Shown piece by piece: positions 34,873 to 42,448 of a stretch of DNA of 46,307 nt; the stretch's first letter is position 1, and every line of letters starts with the position of its first letter. A model generated the notes under the pieces. The model saw only the letters and a program-made list of their open reading frames with translations, was not told where the DNA came from and made no database searches. The position numbers were made by a program, and so were the translations under genes. This stretch comes from Sphingomonas pruni NBRC 15498 (GTDB taxonomy: Bacteria > Pseudomonadota > Alphaproteobacteria > Sphingomonadales > Sphingomonadaceae), in the NCBI RefSeq assembly GCF_001598455.1, contig NZ_BCYZ01000034.1, positions 1 to 46,307 of the forward strand. Direction: 5' to 3'.

Positions 34873-35820
34873 ATGCGGATCAACCAACGTCTCGCCTTCG
34901 CCTTGTGCTTCGCCGCGGCTTTGGCCCCTGCCACCACCGCTTCCGCCTGGTCGAACCAGGGGCATATGGTGACCGGCGCCATCGCCTATGACGATCTGGC
35001 CAGGACCGATCCGGGGCTGATCGCGAAGATAGAGGCGATCATGGCGGACCATCCGGACAAGGCGCGGTTCGATCGTGCGCTGGCGGGGTTTTCGGGCGAA
35101 GCGCGGACGCGGCGGCTATTCGAGCTGATGGCGCGCTGGCCGGACGATGCGCGCAAGGGGCCCTATGATCATCCCGGCTGGCATTACTGGCTGCGGCTGG
35201 TCCCGTCCCAGTCCGATCCCGCCAAGGTCCCGCCGGCATTGCTGGCGATGAGCACCGGGGAAGCGGTCGAGGCCTATCGGCTCAACCTGGCGACCGTGCG
35301 CGACGGCTATGCGCCGGCGGCGGATCGCGCGGTGTCCTTGTGCTGGCTGTTCCACCTGGCCGGCGACATCCAGCAGCCGCTCCATGGCGGGCACCTGATC
35401 TCCGCCCGCTTTCCGTTGAGCGACCGCGCGGGCGAAGCCGACTTCGTCCGGCCGTCGGAGGGGGCGGCGGCGACCAATTTGCACGCTTATTGGGACGACA
35501 CCGTCGGCGGGGACGAGGATGACGACGCCAATGTCGAGGCGGTGCGCGTGCGGCTCGACCGCGCCTGGCCGCGATCGGCGCTGAGCGAATTGACCGGCAA
35601 GGCCGATGCCGAGGCGTTCCGGTCCTGGGCGGACGAGAGTTTCGGGCTGGCGCGATCGGTCGCTTACAAGGGCGGAACGTATGAAGGCGCGGTGGCGGCG
35701 GCCGCCGCTTTGCCGGTCCCGCTGGGCTATAGCGACGCGCGCCGCACCACCGGCGAACGCCGCGTCGCGCTGGGCGGCCATCGCATCGCCGATGCGGTGC
35801 GGGCGGCGTTTGGCAAATAG
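34873..35820 (+). CDS. S1/P1 family nuclease, secreted
   Basis: A 315-residue zinc-dependent nuclease. A signal peptide (MRINQRLAFALCFAAALAPATTASA) is followed directly by Trp, the first zinc ligand of P1 nuclease, which binds through its new N terminus. Further ligands are visible as WSNQGHM, HYW, CWLFHLAGDIQQPLHGGH and NLHAYWDD. The family degrades single-stranded DNA and RNA and removes 3-prime phosphates from nucleotides. It comes after phoD with 147 bases between and its own promoter-like palindrome, and fits a phosphate- or nucleoside-scavenging role. Confidence 0.92.
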   Translation: MRINQRLAFALCFAAALAPATTASAWSNQGHMVTGAIAYDDLARTDPGLIAKIEAIMADHPDKARFDRALAGFSGEARTRRLFELMARWPDDARKGPYDHPGWHYWLRLVPSQSDPAKVPPALLAMSTGEAVEAYRLNLATVRDGYAPAADRAVSLCWLFHLAGDIQQPLHGGHLISARFPLSDRAGEADFVRPSEGAAATNLHAYWDDTVGGDEDDDANVEAVRVRLDRAWPRSALSELTGKADAEAFRSWADESFGLARSVAYKGGTYEGAVAAAAALPVPLGYSDARRTTGERRVALGGHRIADAVRAAFGK

Positions 35821-35926
35821 GGCAAGATCGTCCGGCCAAGCCCGCGCCAAGTCGATCATAAATCGGCGATTATTCCTTTCCCGACAGGATCGGTTCAGGA
35901 ACTGGGGCGTAGAGGTCTCCCGAAGG

Positions 35927-37534
35927 ATGGCCGATTTGCGCGCTCGCTCCGTCTCCGTTCTGTTGTTCGGCGTGCTCGCCACGCCCGCTTTGGCTGCCCC
36001 GGCGGCGCAAGAGTCGGCGGCCTGGGTGAACCGCCTGACCTGGGGCGCGTCCGCGGCGGATACCGGGAGCGACAAGGCCGGTAGCGGCCATTGGCTCGAC
36101 GCCCAGCTCAAGCATCCCGACGACACACTGCCGCCAGAGGCGGCCGCCCGGATCGCGGCGATGCGGATCAGCCGCGAGCCGCTGGCGGCCTTGGTCGTCG
36201 AGCAGGATGCGGCGATCCGCTATGCCAACAAGCTGCCCGATCCCGCCCAGCGCGACGCCGCGCGCAAGGCGTATCAGCAGGGCATGAACGCGCTGGCCAA
36301 TGAAGCGGCGACGCGATCATTGCTGCGCGACCTCTACGCGCCCGACCAATTGCGCGAACAATTGACCTGGTTCTGGTTCAACCATTTCAACGTCCAGGCG
36401 CAGAAGCGCGATATCCGCGCGATGGTCGGCGATTACGAGGACACGATCCGCGACCATTCGCTGGGCAAGTTCCGCGACTTGCTGGAAGCAACGCTCAGGC
36501 ATCCGGCGATGTTGCGATACCTCGACAACGATCAGAACGCGGCGAACCATATCAACGAGAATTACGCGCGCGAGATCATGGAACTCCACTCGATGGGCGT
36601 CGGGTCGGGCTACACGCAAAAGGACGTGCAGGAACTGGCGCGAATCCTGACGGGGGTCGGGGTCGACCTCAGCCCCAATGCGCCCAAGCTCAGCCCGCAG
36701 CGCCAGGGGCTCTATGTCCGCGCCGGGCTGTTCGAGTTCAATCCCAACCGCCACGATTTCGGCGACAAGCAATTCCTTGGTCATACGATCAAAGGCAGCG
36801 GCTTTGGCGAAGTCGAGGAAGCGCTCGATCTGATCGCGCGGTCGCCGGCCACCGCGCACCATGTCTCCGAGCAACTCGCGACCTATTTCATGGGCGACAC
36901 GCCGCCCGCCCCCGTCGTCGATCGCATGACCGCGACCTGGCAAAAGAGCGACGGCGACATCGCCCAAGTGTTACGCACGATGATCCGCGCGCCCGAGTTC
37001 CGGCAATCGCTCGGTACCGCGTTCAAGGACCCTGTCCATTATGCGGTTTCGTCGGTGCGCCTGATGTACGGCGACAAGGTGATCGTGAACGCGCAGCCGA
37101 TCATCGGCTGGCTCAACCGCATGGGCGAAGGCCTGTATGCGCGCGAAACGCCCGACGGCTATCCGATGGCCTCGGCCGCCTGGACCGGGCCCGGCCAGAT
37201 GTCGGTTCGGTTCGAGATCGCGCGGCAGATCGGGGGCGGCGCGGCCGGACTGTTCAAGCCCCCCGCTCCTCCCGCCGCCGTGGCCGCCGTGGGGATGGGC
37301 GGCCCAATGGCGCCGGCGATGATGGCGCCCGGGATGACATCGGCCACGCCGCCCGCCGCCACCGCGCCGCCGGCCATTCCGATACCGGCGCTGCCCAAGC
37401 TGCAGACCGCCGCCTATTACGGCGCCGTCGCGCCGGCACTGGGTGGGCAGACCAAGACGGCGTTGACCCAGGCAAGCTCGCCGCAGGAATGGAACGCGCT
37501 GTTCCTGTCATCGCCCGAATTCATGCATCGCTGA
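35927..37534 (+). CDS. DUF1800 domain-containing secreted protein
   Basis: A 535-residue exported protein with a signal peptide (VSVLLFGVLATPALAAPA). The DUF1800 pattern is clear: VNRLTWGAS, LREQLTWFWFNHFNV, MLRYLDNDQNA, NENYAREIMELHSMGV, YTQKDVQELARILTG, and RHDFGDKQFLGHTI. A Pro/Ala/Met-rich low-complexity insert lies around residues 445-500. The ATG at 35927 is preceded by GAGG; the frame continues upstream into the nuclease end without a start site. DUF1800 genes nearly always pair with DUF1501, as here; no biochemical activity has been established. Confidence 0.9.
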   Translation: MADLRARSVSVLLFGVLATPALAAPAAQESAAWVNRLTWGASAADTGSDKAGSGHWLDAQLKHPDDTLPPEAAARIAAMRISREPLAALVVEQDAAIRYANKLPDPAQRDAARKAYQQGMNALANEAATRSLLRDLYAPDQLREQLTWFWFNHFNVQAQKRDIRAMVGDYEDTIRDHSLGKFRDLLEATLRHPAMLRYLDNDQNAANHINENYAREIMELHSMGVGSGYTQKDVQELARILTGVGVDLSPNAPKLSPQRQGLYVRAGLFEFNPNRHDFGDKQFLGHTIKGSGFGEVEEALDLIARSPATAHHVSEQLATYFMGDTPPAPVVDRMTATWQKSDGDIAQVLRTMIRAPEFRQSLGTAFKDPVHYAVSSVRLMYGDKVIVNAQPIIGWLNRMGEGLYARETPDGYPMASAAWTGPGQMSVRFEIARQIGGGAAGLFKPPAPPAAVAAVGMGGPMAPAMMAPGMTSATPPAATAPPAIPIPALPKLQTAAYYGAVAPALGGQTKTALTQASSPQEWNALFLSSPEFMHR

Positions 37535-37552
37535 CGCGAACGGAGAACGTCT

Positions 37553-38767
37553 ATGTTGCTCGATCGCCGTGACCTTATCGCCGGTACCGCCGCATTGGCG
37601 CCGCTGATCGTCGCCGGGCGCGCGTTTGCCGCGCCGCAAGCGGGCAGCCGGATGCTCGTCGTGTTCCTGCGCGGGGCCTATGACGCCGCCAACATCATCG
37701 CGCCGACGGGGAACGATTTCTATCACGCCTCTCGCCCGACGATCGCGCTCGGCAAACCCAACCCGGCCGATCCCAATGCGCCGATCGCGCTCGACGCCGA
37801 CTGGAGCCTGCACCCGGCGCTCAAGGACTCGATCTATCCGCTGTGGCAGAAGAAGCAGATCGCGTTCGTGCCGTTCGTCGGCACCGACGATATGAGCCGC
37901 AGCCATTTCGAGACCCAGGACACGATCGAGCTCGGCCAGCCGATCGGCGGGCATCGCAATTACAATTCCGGCTTCATGGCGCGGCTCGCCGCGGCGCTGG
38001 AACAGGACAAGCCGATCTCGTTCACCGACCAGCTGCCGCTCTGCTTTCGCGGCGGGCCGGTGATCCCGAATATCGCCCTGGCGGCGGTCGGATCGAAGCC
38101 CGCCGTGCCGCCCAAGGACGCCGCGCTGATCACCGCAATGTACAAGGGGCAGCATAGCGGCGCGAACGACCTGGGCAGCTCGGTCGCGGAAGGATTCCAG
38201 GTGCGCGACACCGTGTTCAAGACCGTCGACGAGGAAATGAAGGAAGCGAGCCGCGGCGCGGTCAGCCCCAAGGGCTTCGAACTGTCGGCGCGGCGGATCG
38301 GGCGGCTGATGCGCGACCAGTTCAATCTCGCCTTCGTCGATGTCGGCGGGTGGGATACGCACGTCAATCAGGGCGGCGCGCAAGGCTATCTGGCGACGCA
38401 TATTGGCGAATTGGGGCGCGGCCTGGCCGGCTTCGCCGATGAGATCGGCCCCGATGCCTGGCGCAACACGACGGTGGTGGTCGTCTCCGAATTCGGCCGC
38501 ACGTTCCACGAGAATGGCGACAAGGGCACCGATCACGGCCATGGCAGCATCTATTGGGTGATGGGCGGCGGCGTGAATGGCGGGCGCATGGCCGGGGCCC
38601 AGGTCGCGCTGTCGCAAGCGACACTCAACCAGGGCCGCGACCTGCCCGTGCTGACCGATTACCGGTCGATGATCGGCGGCCTCGCGGCGCGGCAATTCGG
38701 CCTGGCCGGCGACCGGGTCGGTACGGTGTTTCCCGCGGCCAAGCCGGTCGACTTGCAGCTCGTCTGA
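37553..38767 (+). CDS. DUF1501 domain-containing protein, Tat-exported
   Basis: A 404-residue protein of the DUF1501 family, which has an alkaline-phosphatase/sulfatase-like fold. The N terminus MLLDRRDLIAGTAALAPLIVAGRAFA is a twin-arginine signal. Segments VVFLRGAYDAANI, FVPFVGTDDMSRSHFETQDTIE, VDVGGWDTHVNQGG and VVVVSEFGRTFHENGDKGTDHGHGS match the family, and the last two supply Asp/His residues like phosphatase metal ligands. It begins 18 bases after the DUF1800 stop, with GGAG upstream, so the two form an operon. Confidence 0.9.
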   Translation: MLLDRRDLIAGTAALAPLIVAGRAFAAPQAGSRMLVVFLRGAYDAANIIAPTGNDFYHASRPTIALGKPNPADPNAPIALDADWSLHPALKDSIYPLWQKKQIAFVPFVGTDDMSRSHFETQDTIELGQPIGGHRNYNSGFMARLAAALEQDKPISFTDQLPLCFRGGPVIPNIALAAVGSKPAVPPKDAALITAMYKGQHSGANDLGSSVAEGFQVRDTVFKTVDEEMKEASRGAVSPKGFELSARRIGRLMRDQFNLAFVDVGGWDTHVNQGGAQGYLATHIGELGRGLAGFADEIGPDAWRNTTVVVVSEFGRTFHENGDKGTDHGHGSIYWVMGGGVNGGRMAGAQVALSQATLNQGRDLPVLTDYRSMIGGLAARQFGLAGDRVGTVFPAAKPVDLQLV

Positions 38768-38779
38768 AGCGCGTGGGTC

Positions 38780-38804
38780 GGCGGCGCGAATGTCACGCGC
38801 CGCC
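38780..38804. terminator. Hairpin between convergent DUF1501 and HTH-DUF4019 genes
   Basis: GGCGGCGCG (38780-38788) pairs perfectly with CGCGCCGCC (38796-38804) around the loop AATGTCA. It fills most of the 44-base gap between the two stops. There is no T-run on either strand. Confidence 0.55.
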
Positions 38805-38811
38805 TCCGCTC

Positions 38812-39594
38812 TCATTCGATCGTCGCACCCACCACGCGCCACGCGCCGTCTTCACGCTCGAGCGTTACCGTCTCCACCGCGTCGGCCTTGTTGGCATAGC
38901 GGGCTCGGAACTTCACGACTTCATAGCCATAAGGCGGCGCTGGCAAGTTCTGCTCGCTGAGCAACGTCCGCGAAATCAACGCGCCGAGCGGCGTGCGCAC
39001 CTTTTCGGATATGTCGGTCCAGACTTGCACGGTGTTCAGCTTGCGGAACGCGCTGCCGGTCGCGCGGTAACTGTCGTCCCAGCGGCCCTGATCGACCAGC
39101 ACCAGCCATTGCCGCGCCGCATCCACGACTTCCGCATTGGGTTTGGCGTCGGCGGCGACGGGCGTCGACGGCGGCGCGGACGCGGCCTGAGGCAAGGCGA
39201 CGAATGCCAATAGTCCGAGAGCAAAGGTCATGAGCAACACTCCGATGACGATCCAGGGATGGCGGGCAATCCGCCCTGCGCCGCTGACCGGCGCCCTTCC
39301 CTGATCCACGCCAGCGCGGCTCGCGGCTCCCCCGATTCTTGCGTCCCCCAACAAATCGGGGATCGGTGCGCCTGGCTCGCCACCCTCGGATTCGAACAAC
39401 AAGCGCGCGGCTTCGCGGCTGCTGGACACCGCCATCTTGCGGCGCGCGTCGCGCAGGCGTTCGTTGATCGTGTGGACCGACAGGCCAAGGCTGCGCGCGA
39501 CCGATTTGGCGTCGTGACCGCGGACGATCAGGCGCAGGGTCTGCTTTTCCTTCTCGGTCAGGGCGCCAAAGCCCTCTTTCACCGCCATGGTCAT
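38812..39594 (-). CDS. Membrane-anchored LuxR-type HTH protein with extracytoplasmic DUF4019 domain
   Basis: A 260-residue protein. Residues 10-65 are a GerE/LuxR-type helix-turn-helix (LTEKEKQTLRLIVRGHDAKSVARSLGLSVHTINERLRDARRKM). A transmembrane helix lies at 113-134. Residues about 150-260 form a DUF4019 domain (NAEVVDAARQWLVLVDQGRWDDSYRATGSAFRK) placed in the periplasm by the topology. The layout is like ToxR/CadC, in which an outside signal alters DNA binding at the membrane. Two Met codons lie at the start (39594 and 39588). Its targets are unknown; the genes on either side are candidates. Confidence 0.85.
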   Translation of the reverse strand: MTMAVKEGFGALTEKEKQTLRLIVRGHDAKSVARSLGLSVHTINERLRDARRKMAVSSSREAARLLFESEGGEPGAPIPDLLGDARIGGAASRAGVDQGRAPVSGAGRIARHPWIVIGVLLMTFALGLLAFVALPQAASAPPSTPVAADAKPNAEVVDAARQWLVLVDQGRWDDSYRATGSAFRKLNTVQVWTDISEKVRTPLGALISRTLLSEQNLPAPPYGYEVVKFRARYANKADAVETVTLEREDGAWRVVGATIE

Positions 39595-39715
39595 ATCTCG
39601 TCGGCCTAAGCCGCGGATAGAATAGCAGCTACCCCGAAAAATTCGTACCTTTGGACCAGGTTGCTGGTTGATATTCTATCGTGGTCAAGAACAACGGGCG
39701 TATTGGATTCGCAAC

Positions 39716-41110
39716 CTACGCCACGAGCACCTGCCCATTCACCCGCACGCCGTCCAGCCGCAGATCCCGGGTGTGTGCGATCACGTTCCGCTGACGCGCC
39801 TTGCCGACCGTCACGTTGCGGATCAGCACGTCCTGGACCGGCGCCGCCTCCACCCCGACGATGCGCAGCGCGCGGCCGGTATTGCGGCAATCGACGCGCT
39901 CGACGGTGAATTGCCTGTAGGTGGGGGGCGAATTGCCGCCGCGGCTGTGGTGATAGGCGGTGGTGAAATCGATCAGCGTCTCGCTGTCGCGCACCTTCAC
40001 GTCGCGCACCCGGACCTGGGCGATCGTGCCGCCGCGGTCGAGATTGGCCTTGAAATACAAAGCCTGCTTGGCGTGGTGGACGTCGAGCCGCTCGGCGAAG
40101 ATATTGGAGGCGCCGCCCGACATCTCGCTGCCGATCGCGATCGCGCCGGCGATATGGGTCGACATCTGGCAATCGCGGATGACGACGTTGCGGGTCGGCA
40201 GGCCGACCCGCCAGCCGTCCTGATCGCGGCCCGATTTGATCGCGATGCAATCGTCGGAAACGTCGAAGCGGCAATGTTCGATCAGCACGTCCTGGCACGA
40301 ATCCGGGTCGCAGCCGTCCGAATTGAGGTGATGGCTGATCACCGTGACGTTCCGCACGATGACGTTGGTCGAATAGACCGGATGGATCGTCCAGAATGGC
40401 GAGTCGACGAATTTCGGACCATCGATCAGTACGTTGGTACAGCGGAAGAACTGGACGAAGGGCGGGCGCAGGAAATGGCCGGGGCCGAAGCGGCGATCGG
40501 CGACGGGGGTGCCCGCCTCTCCCATGTCGCGCAGCGCCGCCTTGTCGCGATCCTGGTGCGGGCGCCATTGAAAGAAGCCCTGTCCTCCCTGGCCGTCGCA
40601 CACGCCCGGTCCGGTGATCGCGACATTGGTGCAATCGCGCGCATAGATCAGCGGCGAGAAATTATAGACCTCCGTCCCTTCCCAGCGGGTGAGGACGATC
40701 GGCAGGGCGATCTCCCCCGGTCTGCCGAAGCGGAGCACGGCATCGCGCTCGAGATGGAGATCGACGTTCGAGCGGAGATGGATCGCGGCGTTGATCCGCC
40801 ACAATCCGGCGGGCACGAGCACGCGGCCGCCACCCGCCGCGGCGCAGGCGTCGATCGCCGCCTGGACCGCGAGGTGCGCCGGCGCGCCTTCGCTGGCGCC
40901 GTGATCGAGGATCGAGAAGATCGCAGCGGGGAAGACCGGCGGCCGGATCCGCGCGACGATCGCGTCGGCAACCGCCCAATCGGCGTCGGTCGCGGGATCG
41001 GCCGCAGTGGCGGAAAGGGCAGCGGGAAAGGTGGCGGCATGACCGATCGCGGCACGGCCGGCGGCGGCAAGTACGCATGAACCCGCGACGAACGCGCGGC
41101 GATCGACCAT
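39716..41110 (-). CDS. Glycoside hydrolase family 28 protein (polygalacturonase-like), Tat-exported
   Basis: A 464-residue exported right-handed beta-helix enzyme. MVDRRAFVAGSCVLAAAGRA is a twin-arginine signal. Catalytic features of GH28 are present: HHLNSDGCDPDSC (general acid/base Asp), SDDCIAIKSG (two Asp) and STHIAGAIAIGSEMSGG. The usual RIKS motif appears as YFKAN. The substrate may be galacturonan or rhamnogalacturonan. The frame is open to 41164; the ATG at 41110 is chosen because it begins the Tat signal. It is divergent from an AraC regulator about 300 bases away. Confidence 0.9.
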   Translation of the reverse strand: MVDRRAFVAGSCVLAAAGRAAIGHAATFPAALSATAADPATDADWAVADAIVARIRPPVFPAAIFSILDHGASEGAPAHLAVQAAIDACAAAGGGRVLVPAGLWRINAAIHLRSNVDLHLERDAVLRFGRPGEIALPIVLTRWEGTEVYNFSPLIYARDCTNVAITGPGVCDGQGGQGFFQWRPHQDRDKAALRDMGEAGTPVADRRFGPGHFLRPPFVQFFRCTNVLIDGPKFVDSPFWTIHPVYSTNVIVRNVTVISHHLNSDGCDPDSCQDVLIEHCRFDVSDDCIAIKSGRDQDGWRVGLPTRNVVIRDCQMSTHIAGAIAIGSEMSGGASNIFAERLDVHHAKQALYFKANLDRGGTIAQVRVRDVKVRDSETLIDFTTAYHHSRGGNSPPTYRQFTVERVDCRNTGRALRIVGVEAAPVQDVLIRNVTVGKARQRNVIAHTRDLRLDGVRVNGQVLVA

Positions 41111-41411
41111 CGAAACCCACCCTCTGCCGGGCATTCCGCGACGACCCAGGCCGTCACGGTCCACCGGGACCCAATAAGTGTCGGTCGGCGCGCCCGAATT
41201 GGCGACGCCCAGTGAGCGACGGATGCGACCCCGCGCCGACCGATCTTGACCGGCCTGCCTCTCTCGCGTGCCCCCACAGCCACGAGTACCCAGGCAACTG
41301 ACCGAACCTTGATATGCGTTGCCTTACCAGCCCGGCACAGTCCGGAAAAGTCCGGAGGCACGGTGCGGCGGCCCGTTTTCGTTTGGCCCCAGCCCCGCTA
41401 GGGTGGCGCGC
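41111..41411. other. Intergenic region between the divergent GH28 and AraC genes
   Basis: About 300 bases with no gene, no strong hairpin and no palindrome that I can identify. Open frames in it lack ribosome sites and look like shadows. It should contain the promoters of both divergent genes, and probably the AraC binding site. Confidence 0.5.
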
Positions 41412-42167
41412 ATGGTCGCGGGGCGGGCAAAGCTGGGGATAGCGCAGGGCGTCAGCGTGTGGGTGCTGGAGGCGCCGGCGGGGTTCGGCGACAGCCACGT
41501 CCACGCGCATCACGCCATCCAGATCACCGTGTCGCTGTCGGGCGCGCTGATGCTGGCGGACGCGACGACGACCCTGTGCGCGCCGGCGATCGCGGTGGCG
41601 GCAGACGCGCCCCACCGGTTCGAGGCGGATGGCCTGCTGGCCTTCATCTTCGTCGAGCCCGAGAGCCGTGCCGGGCGCGCGCTCGACCGGATGCTGTTCA
41701 CCGACGGGCCGCTGACCTCCATCGATGCCGAGGCGCTCACGCCGGTGGTTGCCCCGCTTGCCGCCACGTTCGAGGCCGGGCTGACGGCCGAGGACCTGCT
41801 GGCGGCTGGACGGGCTGCGGTGGAGCTTCTGGCCCCTGCCGGCCCGGCGCCGCTGCCCGATCCACGCGTGCGGCGGGTGATCGAGGAGGCGACCGTGAGG
41901 ATGGACGGATCGCTGGACGCCGCCGCCGCGGCCGCCGGCGTCTATTTGTCGCCCAGCCGGCTGCGGCACTTGTTCGTCGAACAGACCGGGCTGGCGTTCA
42001 AGACCTACCAATTGTGGCTGCGCTTGGTCCGCGCGATCGAGGTCTATGCCCAGGGAAAATCGCTGACCGAGGCGGCGCATGCGGCGGGCTTTTCCGATTC
42101 GGCGCATTTCAGCCGCACGTTCAAACGCACCTTCGGCCTGCCGGCGACGACGCTGGAGCGACTATAG
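41412..42167 (+). CDS. AraC family transcriptional regulator with cupin sensor domain
   Basis: A 251-residue regulator. The N-terminal part is a cupin-like ligand domain (DSHVHAHHAIQITVSLSGALML, DAPHRFEADG). The C-terminal part from about 155 has two helix-turn-helix units (LDAAAAAAGVYLSPSRLRHLFVEQTG and SLTEAAHAAGFSDSAHFSRTFKRTFG), the AraC/XylS signature. The frame is open to 41319, but the ATG at 41412 matches the domain start; no strong ribosome site is seen. Being divergent from the GH28 gene makes control of that gene likely, by context. Confidence 0.88.
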   Translation: MVAGRAKLGIAQGVSVWVLEAPAGFGDSHVHAHHAIQITVSLSGALMLADATTTLCAPAIAVAADAPHRFEADGLLAFIFVEPESRAGRALDRMLFTDGPLTSIDAEALTPVVAPLAATFEAGLTAEDLLAAGRAAVELLAPAGPAPLPDPRVRRVIEEATVRMDGSLDAAAAAAGVYLSPSRLRHLFVEQTGLAFKTYQLWLRLVRAIEVYAQGKSLTEAAHAAGFSDSAHFSRTFKRTFGLPATTLERL

Positions 42168-42254
42168 AGCGTGACGACGCTTTAGCCGCTACGTTCAATC
42201 GCCGCCGCCTGCCGCAGTCTATCCGGCGCTCCTCACCAAAAGAGGAGAATGACG

Positions 42255-42353
42255 ATGACCGACCAGACCGACACCAGCAAGCGTTGCTCGGACACCTGCC
42301 CCTGCACCGACTGCACCTGCGGCAAGGATTGCCGTTGCGCCAAGAAGGCGTGA
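42255..42353 (+). CDS. Metallothionein-like Cys-rich peptide (32 aa)
   Basis: A 32-codon frame with AGAGGAG at 42241-42247, 7 bases before the ATG at 42255. It encodes 7 Cys among 32 residues in C-x3-C-x-C-x2-C-x-C-x3-C-x-C spacing (Cys11, 15, 17, 20, 22, 26, 28), with Asp and Lys in between. Such spacing fits a small cytoplasmic Zn/Cd/Cu-thiolate protein. It is not BmtA/SmtA, which is longer and has His; it is best described as a metallothionein-like short peptide. A hairpin follows and separates it from the convergent receptor gene. Confidence 0.75.
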   Translation: MTDQTDTSKRCSDTCPCTDCTCGKDCRCAKKA

Positions 42354-42366
42354 TCCGCGCCAACGA

Positions 42367-42404
42367 CCGGGCACGCCGCGGCCGCGAAGGCCGCGCGTGC
42401 CCGG
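42367..42404. terminator. Strong G+C-rich hairpin between convergent genes
   Basis: CCGGGCACGCCGCGGCC pairs with GGCCGCGCGTGCCCGG around the loop GCGAA, with one bulged base. It lies between the stops of the metallothionein-like gene and the TonB-dependent receptor gene and probably acts in both directions. There is no clear T-run. Confidence 0.65.
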
Positions 42405-42448
42405 CGTTCGTGCGACGTCGTGGGGGCGGAGCGAGGCCCCGTCGCCGA

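Noticed and set aside
37508..38842. 444-codon minus-strand frame opposite the DUF1501 gene
   Set aside because: It is a mirror frame caused by high G+C. The plus strand encodes a complete DUF1501 protein with a Tat signal, and the minus-strand translation is Arg/His-rich without domains.
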